A DNA stretch of 38,477 nucleotides, taken from positions 1-38,477 of the IMG/VR virus record IMGVR_UViG_3300030450_000479; one strand, given 5' to 3'. Positions 12,336 through 21,024 of the stretch are shown here, piece after piece. Positions within the stretch are counted from its first letter, which is position 1, and each line of letters opens with the position of its first letter. The position numbers were made by a program, and so were the translations under genes. The notes below the pieces were generated by a model. The model saw only the letters and a list, made by a program, of their open reading frames with translations, searched no databases and was not told the DNA's origin. Source of the stretch: a virus.

Positions 12336-13067
12336 ATGACCTTATTAATTGATTCTGACTGGTTGATTTATTCTTCTTGTTGCAGCTGTGAGCAAGACAT
12401 CAAGTGGGATAAAAACCTACATACTCTTCATTGTGACGAAAGAGATATACATGAAATGATTGATAGTCGAATTGAGTATTACCAAACCATTGCTGATGAT
12501 AAGACTGATGTGGTTATGTGTTTCACTGAGTATCCAACATTTAGACACCAAATATTCTCTGACTACAAAGCTAATAGAAAGAACAAACGTAAACCATTAG
12601 CTTTATACGCAATGGTTGAACAGATAAAACAAAGATATGAGTCAGTTTCTTATACAGGTTTAGAAGGTGATGATGTCTTAGGTCTTCTTGCTACATCAAA
12701 AAGATATTCAAATCCTATTGTTGTTTCTCCTGATAAAGATATGAAAACTGTTCCTTGTACTCTTATTGCTAGTGATGATATGGAACTAATAACTAAGAAG
12801 AAAGCTGATAGACATTGGATGATTCAATCTTTAACTGGAGACAGTACAGATAATTTTAAAGGGTTGATTGGTTGTGGTCCTGTTACCGCAGATAAGATTT
12901 TAGGTGATGCTAAAACTTTGCCTGACATGTGGGACAAAGTAGTAGAAGCATACGAAAAAAAGAAACAAACTTTCGCTGATGCAATCCTTACTGCTCGTCT
13001 TTCTCGCATTTTACGAGAAGGAGATTTTAACTACAAAACTAAGGAGGTAGAACTATGGACCCCATAG
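12336..13067 (+). CDS. 5'-3' exonuclease (T7 gp6-like, FEN family)
   Basis: This 243-residue flap-endonuclease-type nuclease starts two bases after the helicase stop. Metal-binding acidic residues are in order: MTLLIDSDWLIY (Asp6, Asp8), SDYKANRK (arch region), YTGLEGDDVLGLLA (Glu and two Asp near 110-112), VVSPDKDMKT (about 131). A helix-hairpin-helix DNA-binding segment follows, LTGDSTDNFKGLIGCGPVTADKIL. It removes RNA primers and degrades host DNA. It is somewhat shorter than T7 gp6 (about 300). In T7 the DNA polymerase gene lies between gp4 and gp6; here the two are adjacent. Confidence 0.9.
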   Translation: MTLLIDSDWLIYSSCCSCEQDIKWDKNLHTLHCDERDIHEMIDSRIEYYQTIADDKTDVVMCFTEYPTFRHQIFSDYKANRKNKRKPLALYAMVEQIKQRYESVSYTGLEGDDVLGLLATSKRYSNPIVVSPDKDMKTVPCTLIASDDMELITKKKADRHWMIQSLTGDSTDNFKGLIGCGPVTADKILGDAKTLPDMWDKVVEAYEKKKQTFADAILTARLSRILREGDFNYKTKEVELWTP

Positions 13068-13246
13068 ATCCTGATCATTACAAGTTTCCAATTCCACCCA
13101 TTGAATACATATTGAAAAATAATATGGGTTACTGTGAAGGCAACGTCATTAAATACATTTCACGTTGGTATAAAAAAGGAGGCAAAGAGGACTTGAGAAA
13201 AGCTAAAATGTACATAGATTATCTAATAGCGAGTGAAGATTCATAA
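13055..13246 (+). CDS. DUF3310 protein
   Basis: This 63-residue protein shows the DUF3310 pattern: DPDHYKF, PPIEYI, GYCEGNVIKYISRW, KGGKEDLRKAKMYIDYLI. The same module forms the C-terminal part of T7 gp1.7, a nucleotide kinase, and occurs alone in many phages. The stand-alone version probably binds nucleotides or supports nucleotide supply, but its activity is not established. The ATG has AAGGAGG eight bases upstream and overlaps the exonuclease end by 13 bases, so the two are coupled. Confidence 0.85.
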   Translation: MDPIDPDHYKFPIPPIEYILKNNMGYCEGNVIKYISRWYKKGGKEDLRKAKMYIDYLIASEDS

Positions 13247-13468
13247 GTGGACTACAATACTTCTGAACCCCTTCCTTTTCCTTTCTTGACTAAAGAGCTA
13301 TTACAAGCTCTAGAAAGTCATTATCCCCAGAGACACCCAGACCTATCTTTATCTGATAGAGAAATATGGTTTAGGGCTGGTCAAAGATCTGTTGTTGATT
13401 TCTTGATTGAACATCAAAATAGACAAAAGGAAAACATGTTAAACAACGTCTTGGAGAATCAAATCTAA
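13247..13468 (+). CDS. 73-residue protein of unknown function
   Basis: A GTG start directly follows the upstream TAA with no gap. The sequence begins MDYNTSEPLPFPFLTKELLQ and carries PQRHPDLSLSDREIWFRAGQ, then RSVVDFLIEH. This looks like a small helical domain with a conserved 'R-x-IWFRAGQ' centre, a pattern I associate with small proteins in the middle region of cyanopodoviruses, though I cannot name a family. No membrane segment. It ends with a one-base overlap with the next gene. Function unknown. Confidence 0.65.
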   Translation: MDYNTSEPLPFPFLTKELLQALESHYPQRHPDLSLSDREIWFRAGQRSVVDFLIEHQNRQKENMLNNVLENQI

Positions 13469-13689
13469 TGTGTGTTGGACCTCTAAAACCACCCAAGCTT
13501 CCACCTTTACCTGAACCAAGACCTACTGCACCAGCACCAGAGAAAACTGCTGGAGGTGTAGTAACTGGTAAAAAAAGATCTAAGAAAGGTACTACCTTAA
13601 GTTCTTTAGGAGGCAAAAAAGGAGCTAACACAGGTATTGGTTCTTTAAGAATCCCACTACAAAACAACCGTGGTGATCTGCGGTATTAA
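13468..13689 (+). CDS. Pro/Gly-rich protein before portal (T7 gp7.3-like position)
   Basis: This 73-residue, low-complexity, basic protein has MCVGPLKPPKLPPLPEPRPT at the N-terminus. A Lys/Gly-rich middle (TGKKRSKKGTTLSSLGGKKG) follows, and the C-terminal GIGSLRIPLQNNRGDLRY. Many podoviruses have, directly before the portal gene, a short disordered protein ending in a 'SLRI-P-L' motif. T7 gp7.3 (tail assembly or host range) occupies that place and ends similarly. The role is therefore probably virion or tail assembly. The stop is two bases from the portal start. Confidence 0.65.
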   Translation: MCVGPLKPPKLPPLPEPRPTAPAPEKTAGGVVTGKKRSKKGTTLSSLGGKKGANTGIGSLRIPLQNNRGDLRY

Positions 13690-13691
13690 TT

Positions 13692-15275
13692 ATGGAACTT
13701 GCTTTGAATCAAACAGCTGTTGCTAGATATGAGCAACTAGAAAGTAATCGTTCTACTTTTTTAAGGAGAGCTAGAGATGCTTCAAAGTTAACTCTTCCAG
13801 CATTAATACCAGAATCAACTACTGGTAATGCAGCTAAATTAAAAACTCCTTACCAAGCAGTAGGAGCTAGAGGATGTAATTCCTTAGCAAGTAAATTGTT
13901 AATTGCTTTACTTCCTCCTTCTACCCCCTTCTTCAAGTTAAGTATTGATAGTCTTGCTTTAATGCAAGAAGGACAAGAAGGATTAGAGACTGAAATAGAT
14001 AAAGGTTTAAGGGTTATAGAAAATGCCCTAATGAATGAGATAGAAGTTAGTAATGACAGGGTTGCAATGTTTGAAGCACTCAAGCATTTAATTGTTGGTG
14101 GTAATGTTCTTCTCTATCTGACTGATAAAGGATTAAAGGTCTATCACTTCGATAGGTATGTTTGTAAACGTGATGATGTAGGAAATATTTTAGAGATCAT
14201 TACAAAGGAAACTATTCATCCTCAAGCTTTACCAGCAGAATTTTTAGAGAAATTAAAAACAAAACAAAACTATGACGCTGAAGATTTTGATGAAGATTTA
14301 GATATCTATACCTGCATAAAAAGATATGGTGATGAGTTCACATGGCATCAAGAATGTCAAGGAGAGAGAATCCCAGGTACTGACGGTAAATCTAAAATTG
14401 ATGTCTCACCTTGGATTTGTTTACGTTGGACACGGATTGATGGAGAAGATTATGGAAGAGGATATGTAGAAGAATATCAAGGAGATTTGATTAGTCTTGA
14501 AGCATTGATGCAAGCCATCATTGAAGGTGCAGCTGCTAGTGCTAAGACCTTATTCCTTGTTAATCCTAATGGTGTTACTAGAGCAGCAACTTTAGCTAAA
14601 GCTCCTAATGGTGCAATACGAGAAGGATCTGCTAATGATGTTTCTGTTCTGCAAGTAAATAAAGGAGCAGATTTCCAAGTATCTTTCTCTGCTATTCAAC
14701 GTATAGAAGGAAGACTTGAATATGCTTTCTTAATGGCTAGGTCAGTACAAAGAGATGCAGAAAGAGTGACTGCTGCCGAAGTGTCAATGATGGCAAATGA
14801 ATTAGAAAATAGTTTGGGTGGAATATATTCAATACTGACTCAAGAGTTTCAGCTTCCTTATTTAAAGAGAAGGATGCACATGCTTACTCGTAGTGGTAAG
14901 GCTCCTAAATTACCAGAAAAGATAGTCAAACCTAAGATAGTAACTGGTCTTCAAGGACTTGGTAGAGGTAACGATAGAAACAAACTCATTGAATTTATCG
15001 GTACAGTTTCGCAAGCATTAGGTCCAGATATTATGAGGCAATACATGAATGTGGATGAAGCAATTAAACGTTTAGCTAATTCAATTGGTATAGATACAGC
15101 TAATCTGGTTAAGACCCAGGAACAAATTCAACAAGAGCTACAAGCACAACAACAACAACAGCTGATTCAACATCTTGGACCAGCTGCTTTAGGGTCTCCT
15201 TTAATGGATCCTAAAAACAATGCCCAAGCACAACAACTAACGGAGCAAACTGATGCCAACCAAGAAACCAGCTGA
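13692..15275 (+). CDS. Portal protein, head-tail connector (T7 gp8-like)
   Basis: The 527-residue protein is close to T7 gp8 (536). The N-terminus (MELALNQTAVARYEQLESNR...) runs into SLASKLLIALLPPSTPFFKL, a hallmark block of the podovirus head-to-tail joining protein. It is followed by the central wing and stem segments (WICLRWTRIDGEDYGRGYVEEY) and the late AERVTAAEVSMMANELENSLGGIYS. The C-terminus is Gln-rich. It forms the twelve-subunit ring through which the terminase packages DNA and to which the tail attaches. It starts the structural block and overlaps the following small gene by 23 bases. Confidence 0.93.
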   Translation: MELALNQTAVARYEQLESNRSTFLRRARDASKLTLPALIPESTTGNAAKLKTPYQAVGARGCNSLASKLLIALLPPSTPFFKLSIDSLALMQEGQEGLETEIDKGLRVIENALMNEIEVSNDRVAMFEALKHLIVGGNVLLYLTDKGLKVYHFDRYVCKRDDVGNILEIITKETIHPQALPAEFLEKLKTKQNYDAEDFDEDLDIYTCIKRYGDEFTWHQECQGERIPGTDGKSKIDVSPWICLRWTRIDGEDYGRGYVEEYQGDLISLEALMQAIIEGAAASAKTLFLVNPNGVTRAATLAKAPNGAIREGSANDVSVLQVNKGADFQVSFSAIQRIEGRLEYAFLMARSVQRDAERVTAAEVSMMANELENSLGGIYSILTQEFQLPYLKRRMHMLTRSGKAPKLPEKIVKPKIVTGLQGLGRGNDRNKLIEFIGTVSQALGPDIMRQYMNVDEAIKRLANSIGIDTANLVKTQEQIQQELQAQQQQQLIQHLGPAALGSPLMDPKNNAQAQQLTEQTDANQETS

Positions 15276-15465
15276 AACAGCTGAACAAATTAAAACACCA
15301 AAACCAAAGCCAGTAAAGATAGAAACTGCTACCCCTAGCAGTGTTGAAGATACTTCTGCTAATGCTGTGGTTAGTAGACTTTCTCCTGAAGCTAATACTG
15401 AAACAGCTCAAAGGATTGAAATTACTACTAGAAAAGGAAACACAATTACAACTTCTAAAGGTTAA
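15253..15465 (+). CDS. 70-residue Lys/Pro/Thr-rich protein between portal and scaffold
   Basis: The ATG at 15253 lies 8 bases after a GGAG and overlaps the portal end in another frame. The product is MPTKKPAETAEQIKTPKPKP followed by a Thr/Ser-rich segment and a C-terminal stretch RIEITTRKGNTITTSKG with beta character. It ends three bases before the scaffold start. The disordered composition and the location suggest a minor assembly protein. No family recognised. The tight packing supports expression. Confidence 0.55.
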   Translation: MPTKKPAETAEQIKTPKPKPVKIETATPSSVEDTSANAVVSRLSPEANTETAQRIEITTRKGNTITTSKG

Positions 15466-15468
15466 TTT

Positions 15469-16287
15469 ATGGCTGAATCACAAGTAGCTACACAAGAAAC
15501 TCCTCCTATGTCTAGGGAGGATTTAGAAACTCTTGCTAAAAATGAGACTGATGATGATGGTCTGATTCTTGGTAAGTTTAAATCGGTAGAAGATCTTGCT
15601 GCTTCTTACAAAGAACTAGAAGGGAAGCTAGGTCAAAAGGAAGAAACACCTGAATCTTCTACTGAAGAAAAGACAGAAGAAACTAAAGCAGAAGAGACTA
15701 CTGAATTTAATGCAGTTGAAGCCTATGGTGAAAACATTGCTGGCATCCTTGATGAAGCTGGTATTGATGCAGCAGAGTTAAACAATAGGTTTGCAGAATC
15801 AGGTGAACTTTCTGAAGAAGACTATTCCAAATTAGAAAGCAAAGGTCTACCTAAAAGTTTGGTTGATACTTATGTTGCTGGTCTTCAAGCACAAAACAAT
15901 CAAACTACTCAAAGTACTGAAGGTCTTATTAAAGAGATTAAAGATTCAGTAGGTGGTGATGCTGAGTATTCCAAGATGAGAACTTGGGCACAACAAAATT
16001 TATCTGCTACAGAATTTGATGATTTCAATTCTTTATTTGATGAAGGTACTAAACCTTCAAATATCAAATGGGGAGTCCAAGGTCTTTATTCTAAATACAA
16101 AAATGCTATGGGAACTGAACCTGAATTAGTAAGTGGTAAGTCTGGTCAAAGTGGACCAGCACCATTTAGATCAACAGCTGAAGTAGTAACTGCTATGAAA
16201 GATCCTAGATATGGAAAGGATGTAACTTACACAGAAGCTGTTCAAACTCGTCTAGGTAACTCTGATGTTTTTAATGTAAAAGGATAA
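15469..16287 (+). CDS. Capsid scaffolding protein (T7 gp9-like)
   Basis: This 272-residue, very acidic protein has a Glu/Thr-rich stretch at about 60-85 (QKEETPESSTEEKTEETKAE). Helical repeats and a C-terminal domain (KSGQSGPAPFRSTAEVVTAM, DPRYGKDVTYTEAVQTRLGN) follow, the latter common at the end of podovirus scaffolds. Position between portal and major capsid is exactly that of T7 gp9 (307). It guides prohead assembly and leaves before packaging. The early EDLAASYKELEGKLGQKEE segment is typical of the family. High confidence from composition, position and the C-terminal motif. Confidence 0.88.
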   Translation: MAESQVATQETPPMSREDLETLAKNETDDDGLILGKFKSVEDLAASYKELEGKLGQKEETPESSTEEKTEETKAEETTEFNAVEAYGENIAGILDEAGIDAAELNNRFAESGELSEEDYSKLESKGLPKSLVDTYVAGLQAQNNQTTQSTEGLIKEIKDSVGGDAEYSKMRTWAQQNLSATEFDDFNSLFDEGTKPSNIKWGVQGLYSKYKNAMGTEPELVSGKSGQSGPAPFRSTAEVVTAMKDPRYGKDVTYTEAVQTRLGNSDVFNVKG

Positions 16288-16323
16288 AGTTGCAATAACT
16301 GTTATTATTCAATTACTTCTAAG

Positions 16324-16374
16324 TTTTTCTCAATATTAAGTTGCCCCTTGCGAGGGATAACACCTTGAGAAAGG
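16324..16374 (+). promoter_or_regulatory. Structured leader upstream of major capsid gene
   Basis: TTCTCAA (16327-16333) pairs with TTGAGAA (16365-16371), extendable by one pair plus two G-U. Inside it GTT/AAC (16340-16342 and 16359-16361) and CCCT/AGGG (16345-16348 and 16353-16356, loop TGCG) form a second stem. The 137-base gap 16288-16424 that contains it has no gene. T7 also has promoter and processing sites before gene 10. The capsid ribosome site is AAGGAA, seven bases before 16425. Confidence 0.5.
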
Positions 16375-16424
16375 AAAGGCAGTTGAAGTGCTAATCAATT
16401 TTCAATTAACACAAGGAACAAATT

Positions 16425-17429
16425 ATGGCTAACGCCACAGTTTCACGCCTTGGTCTGGTTAACAATACTGGTACTTCCTATGATGCCTTGTTTCTCAAGG
16501 TTTTCAGTGGAGAAGTTCTGACTGCGTTCTCTGAGAACAATGTGTTCAACGAGAGAATGCAAACTGTAAGAACTATTTCTTCAGGTAAGTCAGCACAGTT
16601 TCCAGTCCTCGGTACAGCTACAGCGGCCTACCACACAGTAGGAACTCCTCTAGTTGGTGCTAACCAAATCAAGGCAAACGAAAAGATTATCTCCATAGAT
16701 GATCTACTTATCTCACAAGCTTTTGTGAGCAACCTTGATGAGCTTAAAAACCATTACGATGTCAGAGCTACATACGCTTCTGAACTAGGTAAGGCTTTAG
16801 CTCAGCGATACGACAAAAACGTTGCCAAGGTAATTGCTAATGCTTCAAGAGCTTCAGCAACTATCTCTGGTGGTAGTGGTGGTACTGTTCTAACTCTTGC
16901 CAACGGTAATACTGCATCTGCAAACGTTACTGGTGATGAGTTAGCAGGAGCTATCTATGATATCGCTCAAGCATTTGACGAGCGAGACATTCCTCCTACA
17001 GACAGATTTGTTGTACTTCCTCCAGCGGAATATTACAAATTACCTGAGTCAGCTACTCGTACTATCGATACTGATTTCAACCCAGGTGGTAATGGTTCAT
17101 TTGCTTCAGGTCGTGTTCAGCAGATTGCAGGTATGCCTGTAATTATGAGCAACAACATTTCACAGGAGAACAAACCTCCAGGTGGAGCTGATGCTAATGA
17201 ATTAGGTGGATCTAACAACACCTATGCTGGTGACGATAGTAAGACTATTGGTTTAGTCTTCCATAAGTCAGCAGTTGGTACAGTAAAACTCATGGACATG
17301 ACTACTGAAATCAGTGGAAGTGACTATGGAATTATGTATCAAGGTACGTTGATGGTTGCGAAATATGCTCTTGGTCATGGAATCCTAAGACCAGAAGCAG
17401 CAGCTACAATTAAGTTGTCTGCATCTTAA
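16425..17429 (+). CDS. Major capsid protein (T7 gp10-like)
   Basis: The 334-residue protein, close to T7 gp10A (345), carries family features. The N-terminal arm (MANATVSRLGLVNNTGTSYD) leads to LFLKVFSGEVLTAFSENNVF and the SGKSAQFPVLGTATAAYHTV block. The spine segment DLLISQAFVSNLDELKNHYDV follows, then the RQ..G.PVIMSNNI-like strand and a C-terminal ATLMVAKYALGHGILRPEAA-type end. It builds the HK97-fold icosahedral shell. Many Gly and small residues fit high expression. It is flanked by a structured leader and by a strong terminator at 17438, as expected for the most abundant late product. Confidence 0.95.
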   Translation: MANATVSRLGLVNNTGTSYDALFLKVFSGEVLTAFSENNVFNERMQTVRTISSGKSAQFPVLGTATAAYHTVGTPLVGANQIKANEKIISIDDLLISQAFVSNLDELKNHYDVRATYASELGKALAQRYDKNVAKVIANASRASATISGGSGGTVLTLANGNTASANVTGDELAGAIYDIAQAFDERDIPPTDRFVVLPPAEYYKLPESATRTIDTDFNPGGNGSFASGRVQQIAGMPVIMSNNISQENKPPGGADANELGGSNNTYAGDDSKTIGLVFHKSAVGTVKLMDMTTEISGSDYGIMYQGTLMVAKYALGHGILRPEAAATIKLSAS

Positions 17430-17437
17430 GTACATAT

Positions 17438-17481
17438 GGGGAGTATCAATCTGGGATGGGTTGGTACTTCCCTATTTTTTT
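17438..17481 (+). terminator. Rho-independent terminator after major capsid gene
   Basis: GGGGAGTATCAA (17438-17449) pairs with TTGGTACTTCCC (17461-17472), 12 pairs including two G-U, around an 11-base loop. TATTTTTTT follows at 17473-17481. T7 has its T-phi terminator at the same place, after gene 10, where it lowers expression of tail and ejection genes relative to capsid. Confidence 0.88.
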
Positions 17482-17492
17482 AGGCACAAAGA

Positions 17493-18098
17493 ATGGCTAC
17501 AGCAACTACTGAGTTAGAAGCAGTCAATGTAATGTTGGCAGCTATTGGTGAGGCTCCTATTAATAGTCTTACTGGTACATTGCCTGTTGACGCTCGCATA
17601 GCTCAAACAACTTTGAATGAGATTAATAAAGATGTTCAATCAGAAGGATGGCATTTTAATACAGAGATAGATGTTGTCTTAACTAGAGATTCTTCTGACC
17701 ATGTTGCATTAGCTAGTAATGTTTTAAGAGTTGACACTAATATTTATCAGCATCCTTCTATTGATGCAGTACAAATTGGTTCAAAGCTTTATGACAGACA
17801 AAACCATAAGTATGAATTTGATGAAGATCTAACTTGTATTGTTGTTTACTTCAGAACTTTTGAAGAGATACCTGAACCAGCTAGACGTTATGTAATGATC
17901 AAATCTGCAAGAATCTTTGTTGATCGTTTAGTAGGAGATGAAGGATTAAGAAGCTATACCCAACAAGATGAAGTAAGAGCAAGAGCAATATTAATGGAAA
18001 CAGATTTCTCTAATGCAGATCACAATATCTTGAGAGGAGATCCATCTTTAACTAATGTCTTTAATACATACTTACCTGCTAACGGTTTAATTCGTTAA
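17493..18098 (+). CDS. Tail tubular protein A (T7 gp11-like)
   Basis: This 201-residue protein is close to T7 gp11 (196). It begins TELEAVNVMLAAIGEAPINS, the characteristic start of this family. It continues with LNEINKDVQSEGWHFNTEID and VRLRY-like strand segments (RQNHKYEFDEDLTCIVVYFR). EIPEPARRYVMIKSARIFVD and a C-terminal helix region follow. It forms the adaptor ring joining the portal to the nozzle. It follows the capsid terminator and lies two bases before the next gene. Confidence 0.93.
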   Translation: MATATTELEAVNVMLAAIGEAPINSLTGTLPVDARIAQTTLNEINKDVQSEGWHFNTEIDVVLTRDSSDHVALASNVLRVDTNIYQHPSIDAVQIGSKLYDRQNHKYEFDEDLTCIVVYFRTFEEIPEPARRYVMIKSARIFVDRLVGDEGLRSYTQQDEVRARAILMETDFSNADHNILRGDPSLTNVFNTYLPANGLIR

Positions 18099-18100
18099 TT

Positions 18101-20572
18101 ATGGGTGTTATCTCCAGAGCTATTCCTACTCTTTTAAGAGGGGTATCGCAAACAGCTGACTCAACTAAACAAGCTGATCATGCTGATATACAAGAAAATG
18201 CTACAAGTAGTCCTACTCAAGGATTAAAGAAAAGATCAGGTGTTCAGTATCTAGCTAATTTACAGTCTTCTACGATAGGTAATGTCCATATACGAACGAT
18301 TAATAGAGATACAAATGAAAGATATATAGCTGTATTTGGTGATGAAACAATTAAGGTATATGACATTAATGGAGTAGAGAAAACTGTTACTACACCTGAT
18401 GGATTGACATACTTAGATTCATCTAATCCAAGAGCAGATTTTAGAACAGTTACTATTGCTGATTATACATTTGTTGTTAATACAACTAAGACAGTAGCAA
18501 TGTCTACTGCTACAAGTTCAGGAACAGATGTAAATGCAATAGTCTTTGTTAATCAAGTTACAGATAATACTGAATATATTGTTGATGTAAATGGTACTGT
18601 TGCTATACATAATTCATCAAGTGACAACCCTTTAAGCACAACAACAGTAGCTACTAAATTAAAAAATAAATTATTAGGAGCTAGTGGAGAAACTCCTAGT
18701 AGTGGTAGTGCTTTATCAGGTTTTACTATTGAACAGAATGGACCTGTTTTACATATAAGTAAGGATGATGATTCTAACTTTACTATTGATGTAAGTGACA
18801 CTCAAGGTAATACACAACTTACATTAGTAAAAAATAGTATTCAAAGATTTACTGATCTTCCTACAGTTGCACCTAATAATTTTGTAGTAGAAGTTAAAGG
18901 AGATAATGCTACTAATTTTGATAATTACTACGTCAAATTTAAAACTAATAACGGCGGTACTTTTGAAGAAGGTCAATGGGAAGAGACTTTAAAGGCTGGT
19001 ATTACTTATAAGTTTGACGATGCAACAATGCCTCATGTCTTGATTAGGAAGGCAGATGGTAATTTTATTTTTGCTAAGGCTGATGGTGGTACTTATGCAG
19101 TCAGTGGTACAACTTATACCTTGCCTGTATGGGGAGAAAGAACTGTTGGTGATTTAGATAGTGCTCCTAATCCATCTTTTGTAGGAGCAAAAATAAATAA
19201 CGTTTTATTCTTTAGGAATAGATTAGGCTTCTTAGCTGATGATGATGTAATACTTTCCAGAGTTTCAGAGTTCTTTAATTTCTTTCCTGAAACTGCTACT
19301 GCTGTTATTGATAGTGACCCTATAGATGTAGGTGCATCACATACAAAGGTATCAATATTAAAACATGCAGTAACAATGGGAGAGCAGTTAATCTTGTTCT
19401 CTGATCAAACACAATTTGTACTAAGTGCTTCTGATGATGCGTTAACACCTAAGACAGCAAACATACTTGTAGCTACAGAGTTTGAAAATAGTAGTGATGC
19501 TGCTCCTGTAGGTGCTGGAAGTAGTATTTATTATTTAACTAAGAAAGGTTCTTTTGCTGGTATTAGAGAATATATAACACAAGCAGATGTAGCTATTAAA
19601 GATGCTAGTGATATTACTATTCATATCCCTAGATACATTCCATCTAATGTTTTTAAATTAGCAGTTTCTACAAATGAAGACGTTCTAGTGTTACTAGGGA
19701 CAGACAACCCTAATAAATTATATATTAATCGTTGGTTATATGGTGAGTCATTTAAGAAGGTACTTAATTCTTGGTCTACTTTTACTTTAAATCCAGCTAA
19801 GTCAATAAGAAATATAGATTTTATTGGTACTGATTTATATATGGTAATTGAAGAAGCAAATAATACAACATTAGAGAAGTTACCTTTTGAACCAGACTAT
19901 AAAGAAGCTAATACTGAATTTGAATATCACTTAGACCATAAAGCTACAGAAGCTCATTCTAATGTTTCAGTTACCTATAGCTCTGGTACTTCTACTTTTA
20001 CTCTTCCTTATCGTTTAAGAGGAGCAATGAAAATAATAGGAAGATATTTAGCTAATGGAGAAACAAGTACTTATGTAGATGAACAAGGTAATACAAAGAC
20101 TTTAAAACCTGGACAAGTTATACAAACTACTAACGCTACTAATGGTTCTACTACAACTGTTACTGCTACTGGAGATTATAGAAATAGTAAATTTATTGTT
20201 GGTGAACCTTATGAAATGCAATACAGGTTCTCAAAACAACGGATTACAGAAGATCCAGGTAAAGGGGAAATCATAGGTGGAAGACTACAACTACATCATT
20301 TCTATTTAAAGTATGAGTCTTCTGGATTCTTCAGAGTAGAAGTCACACCAGAGAATAGAGATACCAGTGTTCATAAATTTACGGGACGTTTATTAGGTTC
20401 ATCTTCTAGTGCTATTGGTGCAGTTAATTTAGAGACAGGTACATTTAGATTTCCAATAATGAGTAGAGCAGACAGAGTAGATATAGATGTAAAAAATGAC
20501 ACTTACCTGCCTACTAAATTGTCTAGTGCAGAGTTTGAGGCTATGTTCCACATGAGGTCTAGAAGAATTTAA
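18101..20572 (+). CDS. Tail tubular protein B, nozzle (T7 gp12-like)
   Basis: This 823-residue protein (T7 gp12: 794) begins MGVISRAIPTLLRGVSQTAD. It continues with QENATSSPTQGLKKRSGVQY, the standard N-terminus of this family. Large beta-rich domains follow, with the conserved FFRNRLGFLADDDVILSRVS and late RLQLHHFYLKYESSGFFRVE blocks. It forms the tail nozzle through which DNA leaves and where fibres attach. Its stop overlaps the start of the next gene as TAATG. Confidence 0.94.
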   Translation: MGVISRAIPTLLRGVSQTADSTKQADHADIQENATSSPTQGLKKRSGVQYLANLQSSTIGNVHIRTINRDTNERYIAVFGDETIKVYDINGVEKTVTTPDGLTYLDSSNPRADFRTVTIADYTFVVNTTKTVAMSTATSSGTDVNAIVFVNQVTDNTEYIVDVNGTVAIHNSSSDNPLSTTTVATKLKNKLLGASGETPSSGSALSGFTIEQNGPVLHISKDDDSNFTIDVSDTQGNTQLTLVKNSIQRFTDLPTVAPNNFVVEVKGDNATNFDNYYVKFKTNNGGTFEEGQWEETLKAGITYKFDDATMPHVLIRKADGNFIFAKADGGTYAVSGTTYTLPVWGERTVGDLDSAPNPSFVGAKINNVLFFRNRLGFLADDDVILSRVSEFFNFFPETATAVIDSDPIDVGASHTKVSILKHAVTMGEQLILFSDQTQFVLSASDDALTPKTANILVATEFENSSDAAPVGAGSSIYYLTKKGSFAGIREYITQADVAIKDASDITIHIPRYIPSNVFKLAVSTNEDVLVLLGTDNPNKLYINRWLYGESFKKVLNSWSTFTLNPAKSIRNIDFIGTDLYMVIEEANNTTLEKLPFEPDYKEANTEFEYHLDHKATEAHSNVSVTYSSGTSTFTLPYRLRGAMKIIGRYLANGETSTYVDEQGNTKTLKPGQVIQTTNATNGSTTTVTATGDYRNSKFIVGEPYEMQYRFSKQRITEDPGKGEIIGGRLQLHHFYLKYESSGFFRVEVTPENRDTSVHKFTGRLLGSSSSAIGAVNLETGTFRFPIMSRADRVDIDVKNDTYLPTKLSSAEFEAMFHMRSRRI

Positions 20573-21024
20573 TGGGGTATTTAAGGAAAGCAAATCTATC
20601 TGACTTAAATTATGTATCTAATCATTTAAGAATTTTAGACAAGATAGAAGCTTGGTATCAAACAGGTCAACAACCAGAAGAAGCAGTCAAGCTTACATAT
20701 TTAGCAGCAGATAGAAACTTAGCTATTGCTGGAGATAATGATCAACCAATGGGTTTATGTGGTGTATTAAAGGATGGAATTATATGGATGGTGGCTACTG
20801 ACGAATTAATGAGTAAGAGAAGTTATAGGATTCAATTAATAAGAGAAGGAAGAAAGTGGGTAGATAGCTTATTAAAAACTTATGAGGTCTTATATAATTA
20901 TGTGTATGCGGAGAATACTTCTGCTATTAAATGGTTAAAGGCTTTAGGGTTTACATTTATTAATTTGCACCCTAAATACGGCCACTTGAATAAACCATTT
21001 TATGAGTTTGTGAGGATTGCCTAA
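20572..21024 (+). CDS. Internal virion protein A, acetyltransferase-like (T7 gp13-like)
   Basis: This 150-residue protein is close to T7 gp13 (138) and in the same place. The fold pattern is that of a GNAT acetyltransferase: an N-terminal RKANLSDLNYVSNHLRILDK helix, central strands LAIAGDNDQPMGLCGVLKDG and IIWMVATDEL, then the YVYAENTSAIKWLKALGFTF segment near the end, typical of GNAT proteins. The acetyl-CoA loop is poorly kept, so catalysis is doubtful; T7 gp13 is a minor assembly factor for the internal core. It is translationally coupled to gp12. Confidence 0.8.
   Translation: MGYLRKANLSDLNYVSNHLRILDKIEAWYQTGQQPEEAVKLTYLAADRNLAIAGDNDQPMGLCGVLKDGIIWMVATDELMSKRSYRIQLIREGRKWVDSLLKTYEVLYNYVYAENTSAIKWLKALGFTFINLHPKYGHLNKPFYEFVRIA

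Noticed and set aside
13371-13667. 98-codon minus-strand frame opposite the Pro-rich gene
   Set aside because: It arises from the Pro/Gly-rich plus-strand codons and overlaps two well-packed genes of the operon.
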